Source: Halobacteriales archaeon (GTDB lineage: Archaea > Thermoplasmatota > SW-10-69-26 > JACQPN01 > JAIVGT01). Taken from it: a stretch of 11,943 bases of DNA. The notes beneath the pieces were generated by a model. It worked only from the letters and a program-made list of their open reading frames with translations. It did not search any database and was not told the origin of the DNA. The position numbers and the translations under genes were made by a program. The stretch is from the NCBI GenBank assembly GCA_020201485.1, contig JAIVGT010000057.1, positions 1 to 11,943 of the forward strand, written 5' to 3'. Positions 1 to 6,993 of the stretch are shown here, piece after piece. Every line of letters begins with the position of its first letter. Position 1 is the stretch's first letter.

Positions 1-906
1 GAGGCGCGCGAGGCGTTCGTTGTGCGGGCGGTAGTGGTCGAGGAGGACCCGGCGAGCGTCCGCCGGCATGGCCGGCTTCACGCCCACCTCGGACATGCGC
101 GTCACGGCGCGGTCGCGCCAGCCACGGGGCAGGCGGTGCCAGGCCGCTCGCAGCGCCGGGTGGTCGCGGGCCGTGCGGCGCAGCCGCGCGACGGGGGCGC
201 CGGGCGCGGTGTTCCGGCGCGCGGCGTCGAAGGATGGGCCCGGGCCCACGCCGAGGAAATCCCAGACGCGCTGCGTCGTGCCTTGCGCGTCGCGCTCCAG
301 GTCCTCGGTCAGGAGGACGAGGAGCCGTTCCCGGGGATAGTGCGCGTGCCAGCGAGCGATGTGCTCGGCGTAGTGGCCGAACTCGAGGAGGAACGGGTGG
401 GGCGAGCCCGCTTGCCGACCGGCGGAGAACGCCCGCCAGCGCGCCTCGGCCTCGGCGTCGGGCACGCGCGGCTCGGCGTCCCAGCGCCGCACCTCGCTGC
501 GCGCGACGTCGGCGAACGGCCGGCGCTCCAGCCCGCCCGCGGCGAGCATCCACCACTGCGCGTGCAGGCGCTCCGCCGGATGCCGCAGGATGGCGACGAG
601 CTTCGCCTCCGGGTGGTAGGCCCGCACGCGCGGCGCGACGAAGGGCAGGGCGAGGTAGGCCGGCGTCGCGTCGCCGACCGCCGCCTTCGCGGAGCAATGC
701 GCGAAGTGCGCGTCCGCGTACCAGTCGAGGCCGCGCGCGTAGTGGAGGTCGTAGAAGTGCGGCTCCTTCGGCTCCGACATGCCCAGCCGCGGGTGCTGCG
801 CCAGGTGGGCATGGAGCGAGGTCGTGCCCGCCTTCGTCGCGCCCAGCAGGAAGAAGCTGGGCAGGACGCGCGCCGCCTGGCGGGGCTCCGCCGCAGCGCC
901 GCTCAT
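1..906 (-). CDS. PAPS-dependent sulfotransferase, 3' end cut by window edge
   Basis: Predicted to transfer sulfate from PAPS to a hydroxyl, most likely on a glycan. I translated it from ATG at 906 without a stop for 302 codons to base 1, so only about the last 10 residues should be missing, judging from the neighbouring paralogue. The 5'-phosphosulfate loop GATKAGTTSLH is at residues 22-32, EPKEPHFYDL-like sequence at 45-54, GDATPAYL at 78-85, and the 3'-phosphate region LRHPAERLHAQWW at 107-119. In the paralogue next door that last region reads LREPVARAYSHWW, so the usual 3'-phosphate-contacting Ser is Ala116 here. Fold and family are clear; the substrate is not. The ATG overlaps the TGA of the upstream sulfotransferase (ATGA at 906-903), which indicates translational coupling. 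No signal peptide is evident, consistent with cytoplasmic action on a lipid-linked or nucleotide-linked glycan. Confidence 0.88.
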   Translation of the reverse strand, partial: MSGAAAEPRQAARVLPSFFLLGATKAGTTSLHAHLAQHPRLGMSEPKEPHFYDLHYARGLDWYADAHFAHCSAKAAVGDATPAYLALPFVAPRVRAYHPEAKLVAILRHPAERLHAQWWMLAAGGLERRPFADVARSEVRRWDAEPRVPDAEAEARWRAFSAGRQAGSPHPFLLEFGHYAEHIARWHAHYPRERLLVLLTEDLERDAQGTTQRVWDFLGVGPGPSFDAARRNTAPGAPVARLRRTARDHPALRAAWHRLPRGWRDRAVTRMSEVGVKPAMPADARRVLLDHYRPHNERLARL

Positions 907-1737
907 GCCGGCACCTCCCAGGCGGCGAGGTTCCAGCCCAGCAGCCGGGCCAGCCGTTCGTTGTGCGCAGCATAGTGCTCGCGCAGCAGGGCGCGCGTGG
1001 CCTGCTCCATCGGCGGCGGGTCGGGGCCGGCGCGCTGCAGCCAGGCGCGCATCGTGCGCCGCGCCCCCGCGGGCACGTAGGGCATGACGCGCGCCAGCCC
1101 GGTCGCGGCCAGGCCGCGTTGCACGCCGGCGAGCACGGGCCGCATCGCGGTGTTGTGCTGGGGCACGTGGCGCGGCGCATGCTCATCCACCCCGAGGAAG
1201 CGCCACAGCCGCCGCGCCGTGCCCGCCGGGTCCGCGCGCAGGTCGTCGTGGCGCACGGCCGCGAGCTGGCCGCGTGGGAAGATGCGCAGGTAGCGCTCCA
1301 CCTGCTCCGCGTACTGGCCGCACGACACGTAGCCGCGCAGGGACACCGGTGCGCCGCGCGCGGTCGCCGCGCGGTGCGCCCGCCAGCGCTCCTCGAGGTC
1401 CGGCTCCTGCAGGCGCTCCGCATCCCGCAGGCTGGCCCGGATGGCCGCGGCGAAGGACAACGGCTCCACGCCCGCGCACCGCATCATCCACCAATGGGAG
1501 TAGGCGCGGGCCACCGGCTCGCGCAGCACGGCCACGAGGCGGGCGTCCGGCACCGCCCGGGCGATGCGCGGCGCGACGTAGGGCAGGACGAGGTAGTTCG
1601 GCGTGGCCTCCCCTGCCGCGCGCTCCCCGGACCTGGAGCGAGGTCGTGCCCGCCTTCGGCGCGCCGAGGATGAAGAAGGTCGGCGCCGCGCGCGCGGAGG
1701 ACGCGACCGGTGGGCGGTGCAGCGACGCGGCGGTCAT
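903..1737 (-). pseudogene. Sulfotransferase disrupted by an internal frameshifting deletion
   Basis: Starting at ATG 1737, the first ~35 residues are a normal sulfotransferase N-terminus with the PAPS loop FFILGAPKAGTTSL. Right after this, near 1616-1634, the frame breaks. The rest of the protein continues in another frame, from GEATPNYLVLPYVAPR (about 1610) to the TGA at 903, and includes LREPVARAYSHWW with the 3'-phosphate Ser intact. In the adjacent paralogue 46 residues (138 nt) separate TTSL from GDATP; here only 22 nt do. About 116 nt is therefore missing, which is not a multiple of three. Read straight through, the N-terminal frame stops at 1183 and gives a nonsense tail. Both ends keep ATGA overlaps with neighbours (1737-1734 and 906-903), so this was a full member of the operon. 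A GTG at 1553 could start a C-terminal fragment, but it would lack the PAPS loop. It is either a true pseudogene or a sequence/assembly error. Confidence 0.8.
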
Positions 1738-2654
1738 GGCCCGGCCCCCACGCCCAGCCGCGACCAGAGCTGGTGCGCGCGCTCGCGCAGCGGGAAGAGC
1801 GGGCCCGCGCAGCATCGCGCCCAGTCCCGCGCTGCCGGACGGACCACGCGGCGCATCGCCCGGAACTCCGCCAGGGCCTCGCGCGGGCGGCCGAGCCGGT
1901 AGAGGCGATGGATCAGCAGGCGGTGGTGCATGGCGAGGGCGTCGGGCCGGGCCGCGAGCTCCGGGGCGAGCTTCGCCATCATGCGCCGGTGCCCGTCGAG
2001 CGCCCCGGGCTGCCGCGACAGCCCGCCGGCGTGCCGGTGGTAGCGCGCGACCACCTCGGGCACGGCGAGGAAGGTGTAGCGGCGCGCGATGCGGATGAGG
2101 AGGTCGGTGTCCTCGCACGCCCGGATGCCCTCGTCGAAGAGGCCGACCTCGTCGAGCACGCTCCGGCGGACGAGCGCCGTCTGCAGGAGGATGCAGCCAT
2201 CCAGCCGCAGGGCGCGATCGAACGTGGCCTCGTCGGCGGGGCCGAAGCGCGGGAAGGGGAAGAGCGACTCGCGCCCGTCGCGCACCTCGATGGCCCGGCC
2301 GTACGCCAGGGCCACGCGCGGGCCCGACGCCGCCAAGGCCCGGCCGAGCACCTCGAGCATGCCCGGCAGCCACGTATCGTCGTCGTCGAGGAACGCCACG
2401 AGGGGGGCGGTCGCGGCCCGGAGGCCGTCGTTGCGCGCCGCGCTCGGGCCGCCGCTCTCGGGGCGCTCGATGACGCGCATGCGCGCGTCCCGCCTGGCCC
2501 AGTCCCGCGCCACCTCCCGCGCCGGGAGGGCGGAGCCGTCGTCCACGATGATGAGCTCGAGGTCGGCCTGCGTCTGCGCGAGCACGCTCGCCACGGCACG
2601 CCCCAGGGTGCCGGGCCGGTCGTGGCTGGGCATGACGACGCTGACCGCGGGCAC
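1734..2654 (-). CDS. Family 2 glycosyltransferase (GT-A fold)
   Basis: 306 residues, the usual size for a soluble GT2 enzyme that moves a sugar from a nucleotide donor to a growing glycan. The N-terminal strand AVSVVMPSHDRPG (residues 3-15) and LELIIVDDGS (32-41) form the nucleotide-binding half. FLDDDDTW (88-95) holds the metal-binding D-x-D, and CEDTDLLIRIA (180-190) supplies the ED motif with the likely catalytic base Asp182. GTG at 2654 is chosen because it includes the first beta strand, lies 1 nt after the previous TAG (2658-2656), and has a purine-rich GGGGGGTGG just upstream. A later ATG would cut off that strand. The last ~100 residues are helical and resemble those of the GTs at 2656-3591 and 4568-5488, suggesting tandem duplication. 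The stop overlaps the next ATG (ATGA). No membrane segments are obvious. Donor and acceptor are unknown. Confidence 0.9.
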   Translation of the reverse strand: MPAVSVVMPSHDRPGTLGRAVASVLAQTQADLELIIVDDGSALPAREVARDWARRDARMRVIERPESGGPSAARNDGLRAATAPLVAFLDDDDTWLPGMLEVLGRALAASGPRVALAYGRAIEVRDGRESLFPFPRFGPADEATFDRALRLDGCILLQTALVRRSVLDEVGLFDEGIRACEDTDLLIRIARRYTFLAVPEVVARYHRHAGGLSRQPGALDGHRRMMAKLAPELAARPDALAMHHRLLIHRLYRLGRPREALAEFRAMRRVVRPAARDWARCCAGPLFPLRERAHQLWSRLGVGAGP

Positions 2655-2655
2655 G

Positions 2656-3591
2656 CTACCACCCCCCGGCGCGCGCCATGCGCCAGCGCTGCGCGACCCT
2701 GCTCCCCATCGGGGCGAGCACGGGCACGACCGGCCCGGCGGCGAGGACGGCCCAGTCGCGCGGCCGCGCCGCGCCCAGCCCGCGCAGGAGCCCGAAGACC
2801 TCGCGCGCCTCGTGCGGGCGGCTGGCGCGCAGGGCGTTCCGCATCCACACGCGGTAGTGCCTGGCCAGGGCCGCGGGGCGCGCGTGCAGCTCCTCGGCGT
2901 GGACCTCGACGAACCTGCGCTGGGCGACGAGCCATTTCTCCAGGCTGGTGCCGATGGCCCCGGACGTGGCATGGTAGCGGGCCGTGGGCTCGGGAAGGTA
3001 GTGGAACCGGGCGTGGCGCGCCACGCGCACGAGCCACTCGTAGTCGATCCATCGGGGCAGGGCCTCGTCGAACGCCCCGGCGCGCTCCGCCGCCGCCCGC
3101 CGCACGAGGAGCGCCTGCAGGCCGATGCCGATGATGCCGAGCGACAGGGCGCGCTCGAGCACGTGGGCGTCCTCGGGGGCGAACGCTGCGCACCGGAACG
3201 GCCGCTCCCGCCCCGCCTCCACCCGGATCATCGGCCCGTACACCACGCCCACGGCCGGCGGGTCCGCGTCCACGGCGCGGACGTGCCGCTCCAAGCGCCC
3301 CGGGAGCCATTCGTCATCGCTGTCCTGGAACGCCAGCAGCTCGCCCCGGGCGAGGCGCAGCCCGACGTTGCGCGCTGCCGCCGCGCCCCGCGCCGGCTCG
3401 CGGATGACGCGCACGCGCCGATCCTGGCGCGCCACGCGCTCCGCGACCTCCGCGCTCGCGTCGGCGGAGCCGTCGTCCACGACGATGAGCTCGAGGGGCC
3501 GGTAGGACTGGTCGAGGACGCTGCGCATGGCGCGCTCCAGCACGCCGGCCCGGTCGCGCACGGGCAGCACGACGGACACGCGCGGCGTCAC
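2656..3591 (-). CDS. Family 2 glycosyltransferase (GT-A fold)
   Basis: 311 residues. RVSVVLPVRDRAG (4-16) and LELIVVDDGS (33-42) are the nucleotide-binding strands. FQDSDDEWLPGRLERH (88-103) carries the D-x-D metal site, and WIDYEWLVRVA (181-191) corresponds to the ED motif, with Asp183 as the probable base and Ile replacing the usual Glu. A helical C-terminal tail containing ARHYRVWMRNALR (243-255) follows. The start is GTG at 3591, overlapping the TGA of the preceding GT (GTGA, 3591-3588); a longer reading from 3648 would run 57 nt back into that gene and add a low-complexity N-terminus outside the fold. The stop is TAG at 2658-2656. It is close in layout to the GT at 4568-5488: both have F-x-D-S-D-D, a G-I-G stretch, and W-x-D-x-E-W. 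They are likely paralogues adding successive residues to one glycan. Specificity cannot be read from the sequence. Confidence 0.9.
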   Translation of the reverse strand: MTPRVSVVLPVRDRAGVLERAMRSVLDQSYRPLELIVVDDGSADASAEVAERVARQDRRVRVIREPARGAAAARNVGLRLARGELLAFQDSDDEWLPGRLERHVRAVDADPPAVGVVYGPMIRVEAGRERPFRCAAFAPEDAHVLERALSLGIIGIGLQALLVRRAAAERAGAFDEALPRWIDYEWLVRVARHARFHYLPEPTARYHATSGAIGTSLEKWLVAQRRFVEVHAEELHARPAALARHYRVWMRNALRASRPHEAREVFGLLRGLGAARPRDWAVLAAGPVVPVLAPMGSRVAQRWRMARAGGW

Positions 3592-4571
3592 GGGCGCGCC
3601 TCCCGATGCTGGCCCGCGAGGCGCACCCAGGCCCGGTTCAGCGGCCACTCGGTGCGCGACCAGACGCGCTCCACCCAGCGCATGCCGCGCGTCTCAAGCT
3701 TGTGCGGGAGGAAATCGCCGAACCGGCGCAGCACGAGCATGCGCTGCCGGCGCACCCAGCGGAGCTGCGTACGCGCGTCCGGGCCCTTTCCCCACGTCGC
3801 GTGGAAGCGCGCCACGCTGCGGCGCGCCCAGTCGTCGCTCCACCGGAGGAGGAAGTATCCCAGGTCGCTGCCCGCCAGGTCCGCCGGCTCCAGGTAGGCG
3901 ACGCGCGCCTCGGGCACGACGAGGAGCGTCCCGCCGCGGGCGCGCAGGCGCAGGCTGAGGTCGATGTGCTCGCTGATGCTCATCAGCCCCTCGTCCAAGC
4001 CTCCGACCGCGCGCAGCGCCGAGGTGCGCACGAGCATGCAGTGGAACTCCAGGCATTCCGTGGCGAACGCCTCGCCCGGGAGGGCGACGCTCGCGACCGG
4101 CTGCAGGAACCCGTGGTGCGTCCGGTCCACGCCCAGGTCGCCCACCGTCTCCGCCGAAACCTCGCCCCCGGCGGCGTGCACGATGCCGTGCTCCGGCTCG
4201 CCGTGCAGGATGAGGGGCGCGGCGGCGCTCGCCCCGGACGCGTCCGCCGCGGCGAGCAGCGGCCCGAGCCAGCCCGGCTGGACGAGGCAGTCGTTGTCCA
4301 CGAACGCGATGTACTCCGTGCGCACGCCGCGCGCGCCCAGGTTGCGCGCCTCGTTCGGCGACAGGTACCGCTCCTCGCGCACCAGGGTGAAGCCACGCTC
4401 CGCGGCCCGGGCGCGCAGGTGCGCGGCGACGGCCGGCGGGGAGCGGCCGTCCACGACCACGAGGCGGTGGGGCTCCGGGGTGCGCTCCAGGAGCGCGTCC
4501 AGGCAGCGCGCCGCGGCGCTGAACCGTTCGCGGGGCACGACCACGACCGTGACCGCGGGCTCGGCGCTCAT
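3588..4571 (-). CDS. Family 2 glycosyltransferase, divergent subgroup with SPNEARNLG and EH motifs
   Basis: 327 residues. It differs from the three other GT2 genes: the first strand reads VTVVVVPRERFSAA (7-20), followed by LVVVDGRSP (37-45), SPNEARNLGARG (71-82), the metal site FVDNDCLVQPGWL (90-102), LEFHCMLVRTSALR (174-187) and SISEHIDLSLRLRARGG (198-214). In common GT2 enzymes the last motif is ED-x-x-L; here His202 stands where Asp is usual. I recall EH as typical of this PRERFS/SPNEARNLG subgroup, so this is not necessarily a defect. The ~100-residue C-terminus is rich in Arg and Trp (LRWVRRQRMLVLRRF, 270-284) and could contact membrane lipid or substrate phosphate. ATG 4571 overlaps the TGA of the upstream GT (ATGA), and its own TGA overlaps the next GTG (GTGA). 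The window does not show whether it is processive. Confidence 0.87.
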   Translation of the reverse strand: MSAEPAVTVVVVPRERFSAAARCLDALLERTPEPHRLVVVDGRSPPAVAAHLRARAAERGFTLVREERYLSPNEARNLGARGVRTEYIAFVDNDCLVQPGWLGPLLAAADASGASAAAPLILHGEPEHGIVHAAGGEVSAETVGDLGVDRTHHGFLQPVASVALPGEAFATECLEFHCMLVRTSALRAVGGLDEGLMSISEHIDLSLRLRARGGTLLVVPEARVAYLEPADLAGSDLGYFLLRWSDDWARRSVARFHATWGKGPDARTQLRWVRRQRMLVLRRFGDFLPHKLETRGMRWVERVWSRTEWPLNRAWVRLAGQHREARP

Positions 4572-5488
4572 ACGGTCACCTTGGCCCACTTCCACACCTT
4601 GCGCGCCGCCTCGTACGTCCCCGGGCTGGCGCGTGCCCACGCGACGCGCAGCGCGTCCTTCCCCGGAGCGGCCCCGGCCTCGCGCAGCCGCGCCACCTCG
4701 CGCCGCGCCCCCGCGACGTCGCCGTGGGCCAAGCGGGCGCGCAGCAGGAGCCGGTAGTGCGCGGCCCGGGCCGCGGGCCGCTCCTTCAGCTCCTCGGCGT
4801 AGGCTTCGAGGAGCCACTCGTCCACGGCGATGAGGGCGCGCGTGTCGGTGGACGTGCTCCCCGGGGTGCACGTCCAGCGGTACAAGGGCTCGGGCACGTA
4901 GGCGAAGCGGGTCACGCGCGCGGCGCGGATGAACCACTCCAGGTCCGCCCAGCCGGGCAGGGTCTCGTGGAACCGCCCGGCGCGGTCGAACACGTCGCGG
5001 CGCACGACGCACGTGCCGATGCCGATGCCGCGCACGTCCAGAGCGAGGGCGCGGGCGAACAGGTCCGGCGTGCCCGGCTGGAAGTCCGGGCTGGCCCAGG
5101 GGCTGGTGCGCTTGCCCCGGACGCGGAGCATGGCGGAGTAGGTCAGGCCCGCCTCCGGTTCGGCGGCGAGCACGGCGAGCTGCCGCTCCAGCCGATGGGG
5201 CAGTGACGTGTCGTCGGAGTCGTGGAAGGCGACGAGGGGGGCGGAGGTGCGGGTGATGCCCACGTTGCGCGCCGCGCTCCCGCCGCGCCGCGCGGGGAGG
5301 CGCAGCACGCGCACCCGCGCATCCTCGCGCGCCATGCCCTCCGCGACCGCGGCGCTGCCGTCGGTCGAGGCGTCGTCCACGACGACGAGCTCCAGGTCCC
5401 GGTGCGTCTGCTCCAGCACGCTGCGGATGGCCTGCCCGACCTGCGCCTCGTGGTTGCGCACGGGCATGATCACGGCGACGCTGGCCAC
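4568..5488 (-). CDS. Family 2 glycosyltransferase (GT-A fold)
   Basis: 306 residues, first of the four GT genes to be translated. Nucleotide-binding strands are SVAVIMPVRNHEA (3-15) and LELVVVDDASTDGS (32-45). FHDSDDTSLPHRLERQ (88-103) holds the D-x-D metal site, and WADLEWFIRAA (180-190) holds the probable base Asp182, with Ala in the usual Glu position. The C-terminal tail (about 215-306) is helical with AAHYRLLLRARL (242-253) and ends in Lys/Trp/Val residues. GTG 5488 is preferred: it gives the complete first strand and follows AGGAGGT with short spacing. It overlaps the end of the beta-keto acid cleavage gene by 19 nt. Inner ATG/GTG codons near 5470 would delete the first strand. The stop overlaps the next ATG. 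It is a paralogue of the GT at 2656-3591. The donor sugar is unknown. Confidence 0.9.
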   Translation of the reverse strand: MASVAVIMPVRNHEAQVGQAIRSVLEQTHRDLELVVVDDASTDGSAAVAEGMAREDARVRVLRLPARRGGSAARNVGITRTSAPLVAFHDSDDTSLPHRLERQLAVLAAEPEAGLTYSAMLRVRGKRTSPWASPDFQPGTPDLFARALALDVRGIGIGTCVVRRDVFDRAGRFHETLPGWADLEWFIRAARVTRFAYVPEPLYRWTCTPGSTSTDTRALIAVDEWLLEAYAEELKERPAARAAHYRLLLRARLAHGDVAGARREVARLREAGAAPGKDALRVAWARASPGTYEAARKVWKWAKVTV

Positions 5489-6360
5489 GGGACCTCCTGC
5501 GGCACGCCCGCGGCCCCCGCCCTCGCCGGCAGCCCGATGATGCGCCGCGCCTCGTCCGGGCTCGCGATCTCGCGGCCCATGGCGCGCGCGATGCCCGCGA
5601 CGCGCTCGACGAGCATGGCGTTCGTCGCCAGGCGCTCCTTGCGCGCGTCCCACCAGAGGTTGTCCTCCAAGCCGACGCGCACGTGCCCGCCCATGGCGAT
5701 GGCCAGGCTGTTCACGCCGAGCTGGAAGCGCCCGATGCCCGCCCCGGCCCACGTCGTGCCCGCCGGCAGCTCGTTCACCATCTGGGCCAGGTGCAGGGGC
5801 GTGGCGCTCAGCGTGCCCAGCGAGCCGAGGAGGAGGTTGGCGTAGAGCGGCGGGCGCAGCACGCCGTGCGCGATGAGGTACTTCGCGTAATCCACCATGC
5901 CCTGGTCGAACAGCTCCAGCTCGGGCACGATGCCGCGCGCCTGCATCTGCTCGGCCAGGCCGCGGATGGTGTCCGGGGCGTTCACCGAGGCCTCCTTGGG
6001 GAAGTTCATCGAGCCCAGGGTGAGCGAGGCCATGTCCGGCTTCAGGTCGCCGTCCAGGCCGAGCACCTCGGCGCGATCCTCCAGGGACTTGACCCGGCGG
6101 CCGCTCGTCGTCACGCACACGACGATGTCCGGGCAGCGCGCGCGCACCTCGGCCACGATGTCGCGGAAAGCCCCGATGCGGTGCGTGGGCAGGCCCTGCG
6201 CGTCGCGCGCGTGGAGGTGCACGATGCTCGCGCCGGCCGCGCGGCAGCGCGCGACATCGGCCCCGATCTCCTCCGGGGTCAGCGGCACGTGCGGGGAGTC
6301 CTGCCGCGTCGGCACCATGCCGGTCGGGCAGAGGTTGATGATGAGCGGGGCAGCCTCCAT
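5470..6360 (-). CDS. Beta-keto acid cleavage enzyme (BKACE, DUF849, Kce-like)
   Basis: 296 residues, the full family length. BKACEs are TIM-barrel, zinc-dependent enzymes that join a beta-keto acid to acetyl-CoA and yield acetoacetate plus a new acyl-CoA; Kce of lysine fermentation is the model. Visible signatures are LIINLCPTGMVPT (6-18), SIVHLHARD (45-53) with zinc ligands His48 and His50, PELELFDQG (146-154) with the candidate catalytic Glu, and GGHVRVGLEDNLW (224-236) with Arg228, zinc ligand Glu232 and Asp233. These sit two residues after the recalled Kce positions (His46, His48, Arg226, Glu230, Asp231). ATG 6360 abuts the TGA of the acyltransferase (6363-6361), with GGAGGG upstream. The gene is out of place for amino-acid degradation. 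Its position between an N-acyltransferase and the GTs suggests it makes an acyl-CoA for a sugar acyl group (inference). The substrate is unknown. Confidence 0.9.
   Translation of the reverse strand: MEAAPLIINLCPTGMVPTRQDSPHVPLTPEEIGADVARCRAAGASIVHLHARDAQGLPTHRIGAFRDIVAEVRARCPDIVVCVTTSGRRVKSLEDRAEVLGLDGDLKPDMASLTLGSMNFPKEASVNAPDTIRGLAEQMQARGIVPELELFDQGMVDYAKYLIAHGVLRPPLYANLLLGSLGTLSATPLHLAQMVNELPAGTTWAGAGIGRFQLGVNSLAIAMGGHVRVGLEDNLWWDARKERLATNAMLVERVAGIARAMGREIASPDEARRIIGLPARAGAAGVPQEVPWPASP
5487..5503 (-). promoter_or_regulatory. Shine-Dalgarno supporting the GTG start at 5488
   Basis: On the minus strand GCAGGAGGTCCCGTG places a near-perfect AGGAGGT only 3-4 nt before the GTG at 5488. The site lies inside the 3' end of the beta-keto acid cleavage gene. 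It fixes the start of the first glycosyltransferase 19 nt upstream of that gene's stop. The spacing is shorter than the usual 5-9 nt. Confidence 0.6.
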
Positions 6361-6993
6361 TCAGTAGCCCTCCACGTCCTCCTTCACGACGCGGGCCGGC
6401 ACGCCGAGGACCTGGACGCGCTCCGGCACGTCCTTCGTCACGACCGAGCCCGCGCCCACGACCGACCGGGAGCCCACGGCCAGGCCCTGCAGCACGACCG
6501 CGCCCATGCCGATGTACGCCGCCTCGCCGATGCGCGCCGCGCCGCCGACGTTCGCGCCCGGGGAGAGCGTCGCGAAGTCCCCGACGCGCGCGTGGTGCCC
6601 GAGGAGCACGCCGCGGTTCACGAGGACGTGCCGGCCCAGGCTCGCCTCCGTGCTCAGCACCGCCATGGGCCCGACGACGCACCCCCCGGCGAGCCGGGCG
6701 GAGCGCGCGACGCGGGCCGTGGGGTGGACCACGGTGGCGAACGCGAAGCCGGCCTTCGCCGCGCGCTCCACGAACCCCTGCCGTCGCGTCGTGCCCAGCG
6801 CGCACACCGCCTGCGCCCCGCCACGCAGCGGGGCAGCCTCGGCCATGTCCAAGATGGGCTTGCCGAGGAGGTGCTCGCCCCGCCCGCCGCGCGCCTCGTC
6901 CACGAACGCAGCCACGGTGAAGCCCGCATCCTCCACCACGTCGGCGACCTCGGCCGCGAAGCTCCCCGCGCCGAGCAGGACGAGGCGCGTCAT
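6361..6993 (-). CDS. NeuD/PglD-like sugar O/N-acyltransferase (left-handed beta helix)
   Basis: 210 residues, normal for the NeuD/PglD/PerB family that acylates amino groups or hydroxyls of nucleotide sugars using acyl-CoA. The N-terminal Rossmann-like domain begins LVLLGAGSFAAEVADVV (4-20), where the sugar nucleotide binds. From about residue 88 hexapeptide repeats form the left-handed beta helix, and LLGHHARVGDFATLSPG (130-146) carries the conserved catalytic His (133 or 134). The C-terminal coil VVGAGSVVTKDVP (178-190) and GVPARVV (197-203) complete the acyl-CoA site. ATG 6993 overlaps the TGA of the preceding 52-codon fragment (ATGA, 6993-6990) and has GGGAGGCGGC before it. The TGA at 6363-6361 directly abuts the next ATG. 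The DegT aminotransferase upstream supports an amino-sugar substrate. The acyl group need not be acetyl. Confidence 0.88.
   Translation of the reverse strand: MTRLVLLGAGSFAAEVADVVEDAGFTVAAFVDEARGGRGEHLLGKPILDMAEAAPLRGGAQAVCALGTTRRQGFVERAAKAGFAFATVVHPTARVARSARLAGGCVVGPMAVLSTEASLGRHVLVNRGVLLGHHARVGDFATLSPGANVGGAARIGEAAYIGMGAVVLQGLAVGSRSVVGAGSVVTKDVPERVQVLGVPARVVKEDVEGY

Noticed and set aside
1616..1640. Programmed ribosomal frameshift in the sulfotransferase
   Set aside because: Homologous residues are physically absent, not merely out of frame, and no slippery site is visible.
1183..2373. Long minus-strand frame overlapping the GT and sulfotransferase
   Set aside because: Only its middle, from ATG 1737 to about 1634, is real (the sulfotransferase N-terminus). 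The rest is a shifted reading of neighbouring genes.
2656..3648. Upstream start at 3648 for the second-to-last GT
   Set aside because: It would overlap the preceding gene by about 60 nt and add an unconserved tail. The GTG at 3591, in a GTGA overlap, fits the fold.
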